Part shown: piece by piece, positions 17,575 to 25,237 of the stretch
Layout of the letters: each line of letters begins with the position of its first letter
Position numbering within the stretch: the stretch's first letter is position 1
Source of the DNA: Nevskia sp.
GTDB taxonomy: Bacteria; Pseudomonadota; Gammaproteobacteria; Nevskiales; Nevskiaceae
NCBI RefSeq assembly: GCF_023266035.1
Contig: NZ_JAHFRY010000030.1
Location: forward strand, 1-36,332
Length of the DNA: 36,332 nt
Reading direction: 5' to 3'
Made by a program: the position numbers and the translations under genes
Notes under the pieces: model-generated
Told to the model about the DNA's origin: nothing
The model's input: the letters and a program-made list of their open reading frames with translations, nothing else
The model's database searches: none

Positions 17575-18243
17575 TCATGGGGTTGGGGCCAGCTCGGCGC
17601 TCAGGTGACGTTGCTGCGCGTTCGCGGAATCGAGCAGGCTCTGCAGGTAGGCGGCATCGTCCGGGTCGTCGGCGAGCGCGCGCTGGATCTGCGTTTCGGC
17701 ACTCTGGACGATCTTCAGGTTGGCGCGCATCAGCGCCCGGGTTTCGCGCGAAATCGGCCGATAGCTGGCGGTCCGCAGTTCGGCATCGTGGCCATTGCCG
17801 AGAGTCGCGGCCAGCACTGCCGCGGATGGCCGCAGCGGCGCCTTGTTGCTGGCCACGCCGGCCGCCACCGAACTGGCCGGCCCTTGGTTGAGGACCATGC
17901 TGAAGGCGACGACCAGGCAGGCCGCGAGCGCAGTTCCTACCGCGAGCCAGCGCCGGCGGGGCACAGCGCCGATGCGGCGTGCGCTGATGCGGCCGTCGAT
18001 TGCCGGCCACAGATCACGGCTCGGGGCTTGATCGATCGCCAGGGCTTTCAGAGCCTGCTGGGTTTCAGCCGGCAGTTCGCGATGCTCGCGCTCGGCGGGG
18101 TCGGCAATCCGGGCTTCGATGAAGGCCCACAGATCGGCGCTCGGCGCCTGATCACGACGCAGGGCCGACAGCTGCTCGCGGAGTGCCGGCGGCAGTTCCT
18201 TGCCGTCGTCGGCAACGGTTGGAAGATCGCGGGGTTCGTTCAT
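17575..18243 (-). CDS. Membrane anti-sigma-like protein with duplicated N-terminal motif
   Basis: 222 residues, one transmembrane helix at about 100-118, with a cytoplasmic N-terminal part of about 95 residues and an extracytoplasmic tail. The N-terminal part contains two copies of the same 33-residue unit, 16-48 and 56-88, each with ELP, DQAPS and DLW followed by an I..RI pattern. The ATG overlaps the sigma-factor stop as ATGA and the gene runs into the DUF4097 gene. This position and topology suggest that it holds the sigma factor inactive until a cell-envelope signal arrives. It has no zinc-binding HxxxCxxC motif. The role is inferred from context, not from a recognised domain. Confidence 0.75.
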   Translation of the reverse strand: MNEPRDLPTVADDGKELPPALREQLSALRRDQAPSADLWAFIEARIADPAEREHRELPAETQQALKALAIDQAPSRDLWPAIDGRISARRIGAVPRRRWLAVGTALAACLVVAFSMVLNQGPASSVAAGVASNKAPLRPSAAVLAATLGNGHDAELRTASYRPISRETRALMRANLKIVQSAETQIQRALADDPDDAAYLQSLLDSANAQQRHLSAELAPTP

Positions 18244-18860
18244 GACAGCATCGCCTGCAGCAACCGGCGGGCCCGGTGCAGCTGCGCCTTGGAGGTACCG
18301 ATCGCGATGCCGGTCAGCGCGCTGATCTCGTCATGCTGGTAGCCCTCGATGTCGTGCAGCATCAGCACCGTCCTCGCACCCTTGGGCAGCTTGGCCAGCG
18401 CCCGTTCCAGATCGATGCGGCTGCCGATGTCTTCCTGACGCAGTGGCTCGATCGCATCCATGCCGTCGACGCCATCCTGGCCGTCGACACCGGACTGCAC
18501 CTCGTCCTCGAAAGTCACCCAGCGGCGCAGCAGGCGGTGTTCGCCGAGCACCACGTTGACGGTCAGCCGGTGCATCCAGGTGCTGAAGCGGCTTTCGCCA
18601 CGGAAGCTGGAGAGCTTTTCCCAGGCGCGGACGAAAGCGTCCTGGGTAGCCTGCTCGGCACGCGAGGAATCGCCGTGGCAGAGCCGCAAGCAGAGCCCGT
18701 AGATGCGATCGACATTGAGGCGATAGAGCTGCTCGAAGGCACGCGAATCGCCGCTGGCCGCGCGGCGCGCCAGCACGTGATCATCGGGCTCGGCTTGCGG
18801 GACAGGCGTCGTGGCCGGCAAGGCGGCCTCCATCGTCAGGTTGAGGATTGCGGTAGTCAT
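18240..18860 (-). CDS. ECF-type RNA polymerase sigma factor
   Basis: 206 residues. Region 2 is seen in EQLYRLNVDRIYGLCLRLC and DAFVRAWEKLSSFRGES, followed by FSTWMHRLTVNVVL. Region 4 is seen in LPKGARTVLMLHDIEGYQHD and ALTGIAIGTSKAQLHRARR. Regions 1.1 and 3 are absent, as in extracytoplasmic-function sigma factors. The N-terminal 25 residues are a nonconserved extension. A Gly/Asp/Val-rich insertion (VDGQDGVDGMDA) sits between the two regions. The stop overlaps the next start by four bases. A GGGAACC on the minus strand at about 18991-18985 resembles an ECF -35 element but no matching -10 was found. Confidence 0.92.
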   Translation of the reverse strand: MTTAILNLTMEAALPATTPVPQAEPDDHVLARRAASGDSRAFEQLYRLNVDRIYGLCLRLCHGDSSRAEQATQDAFVRAWEKLSSFRGESRFSTWMHRLTVNVVLGEHRLLRRWVTFEDEVQSGVDGQDGVDGMDAIEPLRQEDIGSRIDLERALAKLPKGARTVLMLHDIEGYQHDEISALTGIAIGTSKAQLHRARRLLQAMLS

Positions 18861-18991
18861 TGACGCTCTGATGCGCCGCGTCGCCGCAGGGTTTGAACCG
18901 CCTCCGCGCCGGACAGCGCCGCTGCCGCGATAATACGAGCGTTCACTGCAGTCGGCCGGCTTTCGGTCGGCACCTTTTCGTTGGGGTTCCC

Positions 18992-19768
18992 ATGTCCGTC
19001 ACGCATCAACTGAAAGTCGTCAGTTCCGTCTTCGCGTCCAGCGCCCGCGGCTGGCGTGGCAGCCTGTCATTCCGGCCGACCACGCGGCAGCCCGAGCAAT
19101 TGCTGAAGCTCTACGAGTACGAGGCCAGCCCGTTCTGCCGCTTTGTCCGCGAAGGCTTGAGCGAAATGGATCTCGATGCGTTGATCCTGCCCTGTCCACA
19201 TGGCGGCAAGCGCTTCCGGCCGGAAGCAGTGAGCTTGAGCGGCAAGTCGCTGTTTCCGTTCCTCGTCGATCCGAACACCGGGCGCTCGATGCACGAATCC
19301 GCCGACATCGTCGACTACCTCGCCGAAACCTACGGCGGCCAGCTGCGGGCGCCGCGGGGCGTTCGCCGCAGCGGCGCGATCGTCGCGTCGGCGCTGGCGT
19401 CGACCTTCCGCGCCGTACCGACGGTACGCGGCATCAAGGCGGCGCCGTCGAAGGCACCGGCCGAGCCGCTCGAACTGTTCAGCTTCGAAGCCAGCCCGTA
19501 CTCGCGCCTGGTGCGCGAACGGCTGTGCGAACTGGAACTGCCCTACGTGTTGCGCAGCACCGCCAAGGCACGCTGGGAAGATGTCGGCCCGCCGTGGATT
19601 CGCGCGAAGTATTTCCCGACCCTGCCGGTCGAAGGCCGCAACCGCCTGCGGCTGCTGGAACTCGAAGGCAAGGTGCAGGTGCCGTTTCTGATCGATCCGA
19701 ATACTGGCGTGTCGATGTTCGAATCCGAGGAAATCCTCAAGTATCTCGACGCGACTTACGCGGTCTGA
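18992..19768 (+). CDS. Tandem glutathione S-transferase N-terminal domain protein
   Basis: 258 residues. Two thioredoxin-fold (GST_N) domains are joined in one chain: about 39-115, with YEYEASPFCRFVREGL and FLVDPNTGRSMHESADIVDY, and about 160-257, with FSFEASPYSRLVRERL and FLIDPNTGVSMFESEEILKY. The position of the redox or glutathione-binding residue is Cys49 in the first copy and Ser171 in the second, so only the first could be redox-active. No helical GST_C domain is present. ATG 18992 is preferred; upstream in-frame starts would run into the divergent promoter region. The LysE-family gene follows after 7 nt. Substrate unknown. Confidence 0.82.
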   Translation: MSVTHQLKVVSSVFASSARGWRGSLSFRPTTRQPEQLLKLYEYEASPFCRFVREGLSEMDLDALILPCPHGGKRFRPEAVSLSGKSLFPFLVDPNTGRSMHESADIVDYLAETYGGQLRAPRGVRRSGAIVASALASTFRAVPTVRGIKAAPSKAPAEPLELFSFEASPYSRLVRERLCELELPYVLRSTAKARWEDVGPPWIRAKYFPTLPVEGRNRLRLLELEGKVQVPFLIDPNTGVSMFESEEILKYLDATYAV

Positions 19769-19775
19769 TGTCTTG

Positions 19776-20402
19776 ATGAGTCCGGCCGAGCTGTTCGTGA
19801 CGATCGCCCTCGCCCACGCGCTGGCGGTGGCCAGCCCGGGGCCGGACCTCGCCGTGGTCACCCGGCAGACTCTGGCGCACGGCCGGCGGGCCGGCGTGCT
19901 GACGGCACTCGGCATCGCCGCCGGCATCAGCTTCCATGTCGCCTACGGCATGTTCGGCCTGGGCTGGGCGATCGAGCGTTTCCCGGCGCTGCTGACGGTG
20001 CTGAAGCTGGTCGGCGCCAGCCTGCTGCTATGGATCGGCTGGGGCGCGATTCGTGCCCAGCCAGCCGCCGATGCCGCGCCGATCACCGTCAGCGGCAAGG
20101 CCGCCCAGCGTGATTTCGGCATCGGCCTGGCGACCAATCTGCTCAACGTCAAAGCGATGCTGTTCTTCGTCGCGCTCTGTTCGGCAGTGATCACCGGCGA
20201 CACGCCGACCTGGCTGAAGCTGGGCCTGAGCGCCTGGATGATTGTCGCCACCGGTGCCTGGTTCAGCTTCGTAGCCTGGACGCTCGGCCATCCGCGCATC
20301 CGCAGCCGCCTGGTGCACGGCGCGCACTGGATCGATCGGGCGATGGGCGCGATCCTGCTGCTGCTTGGCGCCGGCATGCTGTGGTCGGTGCTGCATGGCT
20401 GA
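19776..20402 (+). CDS. LysE/RhtB-family amino-acid exporter
   Basis: 208 residues with about six hydrophobic segments, typical for this family of exporters of amino acids and related metabolites across the inner membrane. The family signature near the N terminus, ASPGPDLAVVTRQTLAHGRR, is intact. NLLNVKAMLFFVAL is the second conserved block. ATG 19776 is chosen over the TTG one codon earlier. It probably shares a transcript with the GST-like gene 7 nt upstream. The exported compound cannot be told. Confidence 0.9.
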   Translation: MSPAELFVTIALAHALAVASPGPDLAVVTRQTLAHGRRAGVLTALGIAAGISFHVAYGMFGLGWAIERFPALLTVLKLVGASLLLWIGWGAIRAQPAADAAPITVSGKAAQRDFGIGLATNLLNVKAMLFFVALCSAVITGDTPTWLKLGLSAWMIVATGAWFSFVAWTLGHPRIRSRLVHGAHWIDRAMGAILLLLGAGMLWSVLHG

Positions 20403-20411
20403 AACGGGTGG

Positions 20412-20638
20412 CGCGGGTTTATCTTTTCCGCATTCAACCGGCCTGAAGTCGGCGGCATCGGCACCCAGGAAGTCTGCATCACGGTCACCGATGCCGACGC
20501 GCACCACGCCCGCGCCTTGGTGCCGGCACCGTGGTGGTGACGCTGCTGGTCGATAAGGACTAAGGCGGACACGGCTATTCAGCCCGCGATCCCGAAGGCC
20601 ATGTCTGGCACTTCGGGACTTACGATCCCTGGGCTTGA
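20412..20638 (+). pseudogene. Broken VOC (glyoxalase-like) family gene, C-terminal part
   Basis: The conceptual protein reads VGGIGTQEVCITVTDADAHH then ARAL in one frame (to about 20518). It then continues in another frame as GAGTVVVTLLVDKD, stop, GGHGYSARDPEGH and VWHFGTYDPWA (20519-20638). These are the normal last strands of a vicinal-oxygen-chelate protein of the PhnB/YdcJ-like type ending in GTYDPW. A frameshift near 20518 and an in-frame TAA at 20561 break it, and the N-terminal half is absent. It lies 10 nt after the LysE-family gene. Confidence 0.8.
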
Positions 20639-20676
20639 GCCTGCATCCCTTCCCCAGCGAGCGGGAAAGGAGAACA

Positions 20677-21318
20677 TCACATCGGCTTAGCGATGGCCCG
20701 CCACAGCATGTCGAACAGCACGTTCGCCTGCTTGGTCAGCGGCTCCTTCTGGCCGCGGTGGATATACATCTGCACCAGGCGGGCGATGACGCCGAAGATG
20801 TAGTCGAGCAGGATCTTTTCGTCGACTTCATCGTTGAGCACGCCCTTGGCGCGGCCTTCGCCGAGCACGCGGATGAAGGTGCCGAATAACAATGGGTTCT
20901 GGTAGTTGTCCTGCTTGCGCCAGGTGTTGACGTACACCGAGCTCATGATCAGCTGGGCGACCTTCGGGTTCTTCTCGAAGAAATCCAGGGTCACCCAGAA
21001 CACCTTGCGGAATTTCTCCTTGAAGTCTTCGATGCCTTGCAGGTGGTCGATCATCCGCGTCGCCAGCCGGCCGAGCCAGGTGTCGAGGCAGGAGAACAGC
21101 AGCGCTTCCTTGCTGCCGTAGTACTTGTAGATCGTCTGCAGGCTGACGTTGGCGCCGCGGGCGACCTCGATCAGGCCGACCCGGTGGAACTCGCGCTCGG
21201 AAAAGATATCGAGCACTGCTTGCTCGATGCGCGCCCGGGTGTCCGGATCGAGCAGGGCACGGTCGGCGGTAACGGCGGCATCTTTCATCTCGTCATCTCG
21301 GCTTGCCACGGTCTTCAA
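20677..21318 (-). CDS. TetR/AcrR-family transcriptional regulator, probable fad operon repressor
   Basis: 213 residues. The N-terminal helix-turn-helix is at about 30-76: ARIEQAVLDIFSEREFHRVG, then ARGANVSLQTIYKYYGSKEA. The C-terminal ligand-binding domain is all-helical and ends LFDMLWRAIAKPM. ATG 21318 is used; an in-frame ATG ten codons later is also possible. The gene is divergent from fadI and both genes have AGTAA-N6-TTAC in front of them, so the protein probably represses itself and the fad genes and is released by a fatty acyl-CoA. This is an inference from position and motif. Confidence 0.92.
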   Translation of the reverse strand: MKTVASRDDEMKDAAVTADRALLDPDTRARIEQAVLDIFSEREFHRVGLIEVARGANVSLQTIYKYYGSKEALLFSCLDTWLGRLATRMIDHLQGIEDFKEKFRKVFWVTLDFFEKNPKVAQLIMSSVYVNTWRKQDNYQNPLLFGTFIRVLGEGRAKGVLNDEVDEKILLDYIFGVIARLVQMYIHRGQKEPLTKQANVLFDMLWRAIAKPM

Positions 21319-21340
21319 AGCGGTTTGCCTCGTGCTCGCA

Positions 21341-21356
21341 AGTAATGATCTTTACT
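21341..21356. promoter_or_regulatory. Candidate operator 1 for the TetR regulator
   Basis: AGTAATGATCTTTACT is a near-perfect palindrome (14 of 16 positions symmetric) starting 23 bases upstream of the tetR ATG. The core AGTAA-N6-TTAC recurs at 21508-21523 in front of fadI. Its size and place fit autoregulation by the TetR protein. Confidence 0.55.
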
Positions 21357-21507
21357 AGACCGACGATTCCGGTCGCCTCAACAGGTTGACCGGCATCATC
21401 GGCCTGATTATGCTGCAAACGCGTCATTTGGGCCCGTCGTGCTGTGTATGCCCAATAAGTTCCTGTCTGGTGAAATACACCATACAAAAGGTTGGAACTG
21501 AACTAAT

Positions 21508-21523
21508 AGTAATTGCGATTACC
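21508..21523. promoter_or_regulatory. Candidate operator 2, in front of fadI
   Basis: AGTAATTGCGATTACC carries the same AGTAA-N6-TTAC core as operator 1, and its inner GTAAT/ATTAC arms are perfectly symmetric. It starts 87 bases before the fadI ATG. A second, unrelated palindrome, TGGTG-AAATA-CACCA, lies at 21468-21482. The surrounding 276-base gap is A+T-rich and should hold both divergent promoters. Confidence 0.55.
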
Positions 21524-21594
21524 CAATCGCGCAACCGCCGACCCGACATCGCGCGCCCCGCAGTTCCCAGGACGATCCAACGGAATTCATCACC

Positions 21595-22800
21595 ATGAAC
21601 GAAGCATTCATTTTCGATGCCGTGCGCACGCCGCGCGGCAAGGGCAAGAAGGACGGCAGCCTGCATGAGGTGACGCCGGTGCACCTGCTCGGCAACCTGT
21701 TCAACGCGCTGGAAAACCGCAACAGCCTCGACACCTCGCAGGTCGACGACGTGGTGATCGGCTGCGTGACGCCTGTCGGCGAGCAGGGTGCGGATATCGC
21801 CCGCACCGCGATCCTGTATTCCGGCTGGGCCGAGAACGTGCCGGGCGTGACCCAGAGCCGCTTCTGCGCTTCGGGTCTGGAATCGGTGAACCTGGCGGCG
21901 ATGAAGGTGATGTCCGGCCAGGAAGATCTGATCGTCGCCGGCGGCGTGGAAAGCATGTCGCGCTGGCCGATGGGTTCGGACGGCGGTGCCTGGGCGATGG
22001 ACCCGCGCATCAACGAGCAGCTTGGCTTCGCGCCGCAGGGCATCGGCGCCGATCTGATCGCCTCGCTGGAAGGCTTCAGCCGTCACGATGTCGATGCCTT
22101 TGCCGTGCGTTCGCAGCAGCTCGCCGCGAAAGCCCATGCCGCTGGCCGCTTCGCCAAGACCCTGGTGCCGGTGCGCGATCTCAACGGCATGATCGTGCTC
22201 GACCACGATGAAACCGTGCGTGGCTCGACCACCACCGACTCGCTGTCCAGCCTCAAGGCCAGCTTCGAGCAGATGGGTGTGATGGGCTTCGACTCGACCG
22301 CGCTGCGCAAGTACACGACGCTCGAAAAGATCAACCACGTCCATCACGCCGGCAACTCGTCGGGCATCGTCGATGGCGCAGCATTGATGCTCATCGGCTC
22401 TGCGCCTAAGGGCAAGGCGTTGGGCCTGAAGCCGCGCGCGCGCATCCGTTCGGTGGCGGTGATCGGTTCGGAGCCGACGATCATGCTGACCGGCATCGCG
22501 CCGGCCGCCGAAAAGGCGCTGCGCAAGGCCGGCATGAGCATCAAGGACATCGATCTGTTCGAGATCAATGAAGCCTTCGCCGCCGTGGTCATGAAGGCCG
22601 TGCGCGCGCTGAACATCGACATGGACAAGGTCAACGTCAACGGCGGCTCGATCGCCATGGGCCATCCGCTGGGTGCCACCGGCTGCATCATCCTCGCCAC
22701 CCTGCTCGACGAGCTGGAGCGGCAGGACAAGCAGGTCGGCCTGGCCTCGCTGTGCGTCGGCGCCGGCATGGGCATCGCCACGATCATCGAGCGCGTCTGA
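21595..22800 (+). CDS. fadI: Acetyl-CoA C-acyltransferase (3-ketoacyl-CoA thiolase, FadI/FadA type)
   Basis: 401 residues. Cleaves 3-ketoacyl-CoA with CoA in the last step of fatty-acid beta-oxidation. The start [20 protein letters not shown] is typical. The nucleophile is Cys91 in [10 protein letters not shown]. The other catalytic residues are His357 in [10 protein letters not shown] and Cys387 in CVGAGMG, with NEAFAA between. First gene of the fadI-fadJ-fadE operon, divergent from the TetR gene. fadJ follows after 158 nt containing an inverted repeat. The symbol marks the class; orthology to fadI rather than fadA is not decided. Confidence 0.93.
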   Translation: MNEAFIFDAVRTPRGKGKKDGSLHEVTPVHLLGNLFNALENRNSLDTSQVDDVVIGCVTPVGEQGADIARTAILYSGWAENVPGVTQSRFCASGLESVNLAAMKVMSGQEDLIVAGGVESMSRWPMGSDGGAWAMDPRINEQLGFAPQGIGADLIASLEGFSRHDVDAFAVRSQQLAAKAHAAGRFAKTLVPVRDLNGMIVLDHDETVRGSTTTDSLSSLKASFEQMGVMGFDSTALRKYTTLEKINHVHHAGNSSGIVDGAALMLIGSAPKGKALGLKPRARIRSVAVIGSEPTIMLTGIAPAAEKALRKAGMSIKDIDLFEINEAFAAVVMKAVRALNIDMDKVNVNGGSIAMGHPLGATGCIILATLLDELERQDKQVGLASLCVGAGMGIATIIERV

Positions 22801-22833
22801 GGCGCTACTCCTAGCCAATAAAGCAACGTCAAT

Positions 22834-22916
22834 CTCACGCCAAGACGCAAAGCCGCCAAGAAAAGCCTTTCAAGAAAGTCTTTTGATTTTCCTTGGCGTC
22901 TTTGCGCCTTTGCGTG
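22834..22916. repeat. Intergenic inverted repeat, copy 2 (fadI-fadJ)
   Basis: Left arm from 22834 begins CTCACGCCAAGACGC, identical to copy 1 for 15 bases and closely similar beyond. The right arm ends at 22916 with GCGCCTTTGCGTG. The centre again is T-rich. The element is shorter than the copy at 8316-8416. It lies between two genes of the same operon and in the same orientation as the copy ahead of purH. Confidence 0.75.
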
Positions 22917-22958
22917 CCCCATGACGTTGCTGTTCATGAATTCATACGAGAACAAGAC

Positions 22959-25100
22959 ATGAGTGCAGTGCAAATGACGGTCGATGCCGATGGCATCGCC
23001 ACCTTGACGATGGACCTGGTCGACCGGCCGATGAACGTGCTGAACGAAGCGCTGATGGCGCCGTTCGCGGACTACATTGCGAAGATCGAAGCCGATGCGG
23101 CGATCAAGGGCGTGATCCTGACTTCGGCCAAGCGCGAGTTCCTCGCCGGCGCCGATATCGACATGGTGTTCGGCATCACCGATCCGAAGCTGGCGTTCGA
23201 AGTTGCCGAACGCCTCAAGCAGATGTTGCGTCGTCTGGAACTCTGCGGCCGGCCAGTCGTTGCGGCACTGAACGGCACCGCGCTGGGCGGCGGTCTGGAA
23301 GTGGCGCTGGCCTGTCACTGGCGCGTGGCGATCAATGATCCGAAAGCCAAGTTCGGTCTGCCGGAAGTGAAGCTGGGCCTGCTGCCCGGCGGCGGCGGCA
23401 CCCAGCGCCTGCCGCGCATGATCGGCATCCAGGCATCGCTGCCGCTGATGCTCGAAGGCAAGGAGCTGAATGTCGAAGCGGCGAAGCAGCAGGGCATCAT
23501 CAACGAGCTTGCTGCCGACAAGGCCGAGATGCTGGCCAAGGCCAAGAGCTGGTGTCTCGCCAACCCGAAGCCGGTGCAGCCCTGGGATGACAAGAAGTTC
23601 AAGTGGCCGGGCGGCGACGCCCGTCACCCCGCCGTGGTGCAGGTGTTCGCGATCGCGCCGTCGATGGCCGGTGCCAAGACGCAGGGCAACTACCCGGCGG
23701 CGACCAACATCATGAGCTGCGTCTATGAAGGCGGCATCGTCGACTTCGAATCCGGCTGCCGCATCGAGTCGCGCTACTTCGCGAACCTGGTGGTGTCGCA
23801 GGTCAGCAAGAACATGATCGGAACCCTGTGGTTCCAGCTCAACAGCATCAACAAGGGCAAGAGCCGTCCGGAAGGTTTTCCGAAGTCGAAGGTGCAGAAG
23901 CTCGGCATTCTCGGCGCCGGCATGATGGGCGCCGGCATCGCTTACGTGTCGGCCAAGGTCGGCATCGAATGCGTGCTGCTCGATTCGACGATCGAAGCTG
24001 CCGAGAAGGGCAAGGCCTATTCGGCCGGCCTGCTCGACAAGGCGATCAAGAAGGGCCGCGAAACCCCGGCCGGCAAGGGCGTGTTCCTCGACAGGATCAA
24101 GGCAACCACCGACTACGCCGATCTCGCCGGCTGCGATCTGGTGATCGAAGCGGTGTTCGAAGATCGCGCGATCAAGGCTGACGTCACCAAGAAGACCGAG
24201 GCGGTGATTCCGGCGACGGCGACCTTTGCCTCGAACACTTCGACCTTGCCGATCACCGGCCTGGCCACCGCCAGCCTGCGGCCGGAACAGTTCATCGGCC
24301 TGCACTTCTTCTCGCCGGTCGACAAGATGCCGCTGGTCGAAATCATCATCGGCGAGAAGACCTCGAAAGCCACGCTCGCCAAGGGCTTCGACTACGTGCA
24401 GCAGATCAAGAAGACGCCGATCGTGGTCAACGATTCGCGCGGCTTCTACACCAGCCGCTCGTTCGCGACTTACGTGATGGAAGGCATGGCGCTGCTGCAG
24501 GAAGGCCAGCATCCGCGTTCGATCGAAATGGCGGGCCTGAAGGCCGGCATGCCGGTAGGTCCGCTGGCGCTGCAGGATGAAGTGTCTTTGAGCCTGTCCG
24601 TGCACGTCATGGAGCAGACCAAGAAGGACCTCGCTGCCGAGGGCAAGCCTTACGTCGGCCATCCGTCCGAGCCGCTGATCCTGAAGATGTGCAAGGAGCT
24701 GAACCGTCCGGGCAAGAAGGCCGGCAAGGGCTTCTACGATTATCCGGAAGCCGGCACCAAGGGCGAGAAGAAGCTGTGGCCCGAACTAACCACGGTTTTC
24801 CCGCTCAAAGAACAGTTGTCGCAGCAGGAACTTGTCGAGCGAATGATGTTCGCGCAGGCCAATGAGGCGGCGCGCTGCTTCGAGGAGAACGTGGTGATGA
24901 CGGTGGCAGACGCCAACATCGGTTCGATCTTCGGTTGGGGTTTCGCCCCGCATCAGGGTGGCGCGCTGCAGTACATCAACGCTTACGGTGTGTCGAAGTT
25001 CGTCGCCCGTGCCGAAGCCCTCGCTGTGCAGTACGGCCCGCGCTTCAAGCCGGCGGCGATCCTCGTGAAGATGGCAGGAGAGGGCAAGCGCTTCGAGTAG
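22959..25100 (+). CDS. fadJ: Trifunctional-type enoyl-CoA hydratase / 3-hydroxyacyl-CoA dehydrogenase (FadJ/FadB type)
   Basis: 713 residues. The N-terminal crotonase domain (about 8-195) hydrates enoyl-Co[13 protein letters not shown] forms the oxyanion hole, and the catalytic acids are Glu114 ([11 protein letters not shown]) and Glu136 ([16 protein letters not shown]). The dehydrogenase domain (about 310-500) has the NAD-binding loop [12 protein letters not shown] and [10 protein letters not shown] with [15 protein letters not shown]. Helical C-terminal domains follow. ATG 22959 is chosen because earlier in-frame starts would read through the repeat. Works with FadI as the beta-oxidation complex. 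fadE follows after 137 nt. Confidence 0.94.
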   Translation: MSAVQMTVDADGIATLTMDLVDRPMNVLNEALMAPFADYIAKIEADAAIKGVILTSAKREFLAGADIDMVFGITDPKLAFEVAERLKQMLRRLELCGRPVVAALNGTALGGGLEVALACHWRVAINDPKAKFGLPEVKLGLLPGGGGTQRLPRMIGIQASLPLMLEGKELNVEAAKQQGIINELAADKAEMLAKAKSWCLANPKPVQPWDDKKFKWPGGDARHPAVVQVFAIAPSMAGAKTQGNYPAATNIMSCVYEGGIVDFESGCRIESRYFANLVVSQVSKNMIGTLWFQLNSINKGKSRPEGFPKSKVQKLGILGAGMMGAGIAYVSAKVGIECVLLDSTIEAAEKGKAYSAGLLDKAIKKGRETPAGKGVFLDRIKATTDYADLAGCDLVIEAVFEDRAIKADVTKKTEAVIPATATFASNTSTLPITGLATASLRPEQFIGLHFFSPVDKMPLVEIIIGEKTSKATLAKGFDYVQQIKKTPIVVNDSRGFYTSRSFATYVMEGMALLQEGQHPRSIEMAGLKAGMPVGPLALQDEVSLSLSVHVMEQTKKDLAAEGKPYVGHPSEPLILKMCKELNRPGKKAGKGFYDYPEAGTKGEKKLWPELTTVFPLKEQLSQQELVERMMFAQANEAARCFEENVVMTVADANIGSIFGWGFAPHQGGALQYINAYGVSKFVARAEALAVQYGPRFKPAAILVKMAGEGKRFE

Positions 25101-25137
25101 TTCCGAGCAGTCAGGCGCTGGCCTGAAGCTGGATACC

Positions 25138-25177
25138 GAAGCCGCGGCGGCCGACTCAGATCGGTCGTCGCGGCTTC
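25138..25177 (+). terminator. Hairpin between fadJ and fadE
   Basis: GAAGCCGCG (25138-25146) and CGCGGCTTC (25169-25177) form a perfect 9-bp stem, and the inner GGCCGA/TCGGTC can extend it with one mismatch. Only TGCGTTT follows, so it is a weak intrinsic terminator or an mRNA-stability element that could lower or separate fadE expression. Confidence 0.45.
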
Positions 25178-25237
25178 TGCGTTTCAGCTTCTGAATGTGG
25201 GCCGGCACAGGAAATTTGAAACCAAGGAGATGACCCG

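Noticed and set aside
17534-18010. Extension of the DUF4097 gene up to 18010 (555 codons in total)
   Set aside because: The extra part overlaps the anti-sigma-like gene in another frame and is Arg-rich. The signal segment and a GAGGAA site support a start at 17533.
21468-21482. TGGTG-AAATA-CACCA palindrome as a FadR-type operator
   Set aside because: It lacks the AACTGGTC/GACCAGTT arms of the E. coli FadR site and has no second copy. The AGTAA-N6-TTAC pair is the better operator candidate.
22344-24662. A 772-codon minus-strand frame opposite fadI and fadJ
   Set aside because: It is His/Arg/Gln-rich low-information sequence opposite two conserved enzymes and crosses their intergenic repeat.
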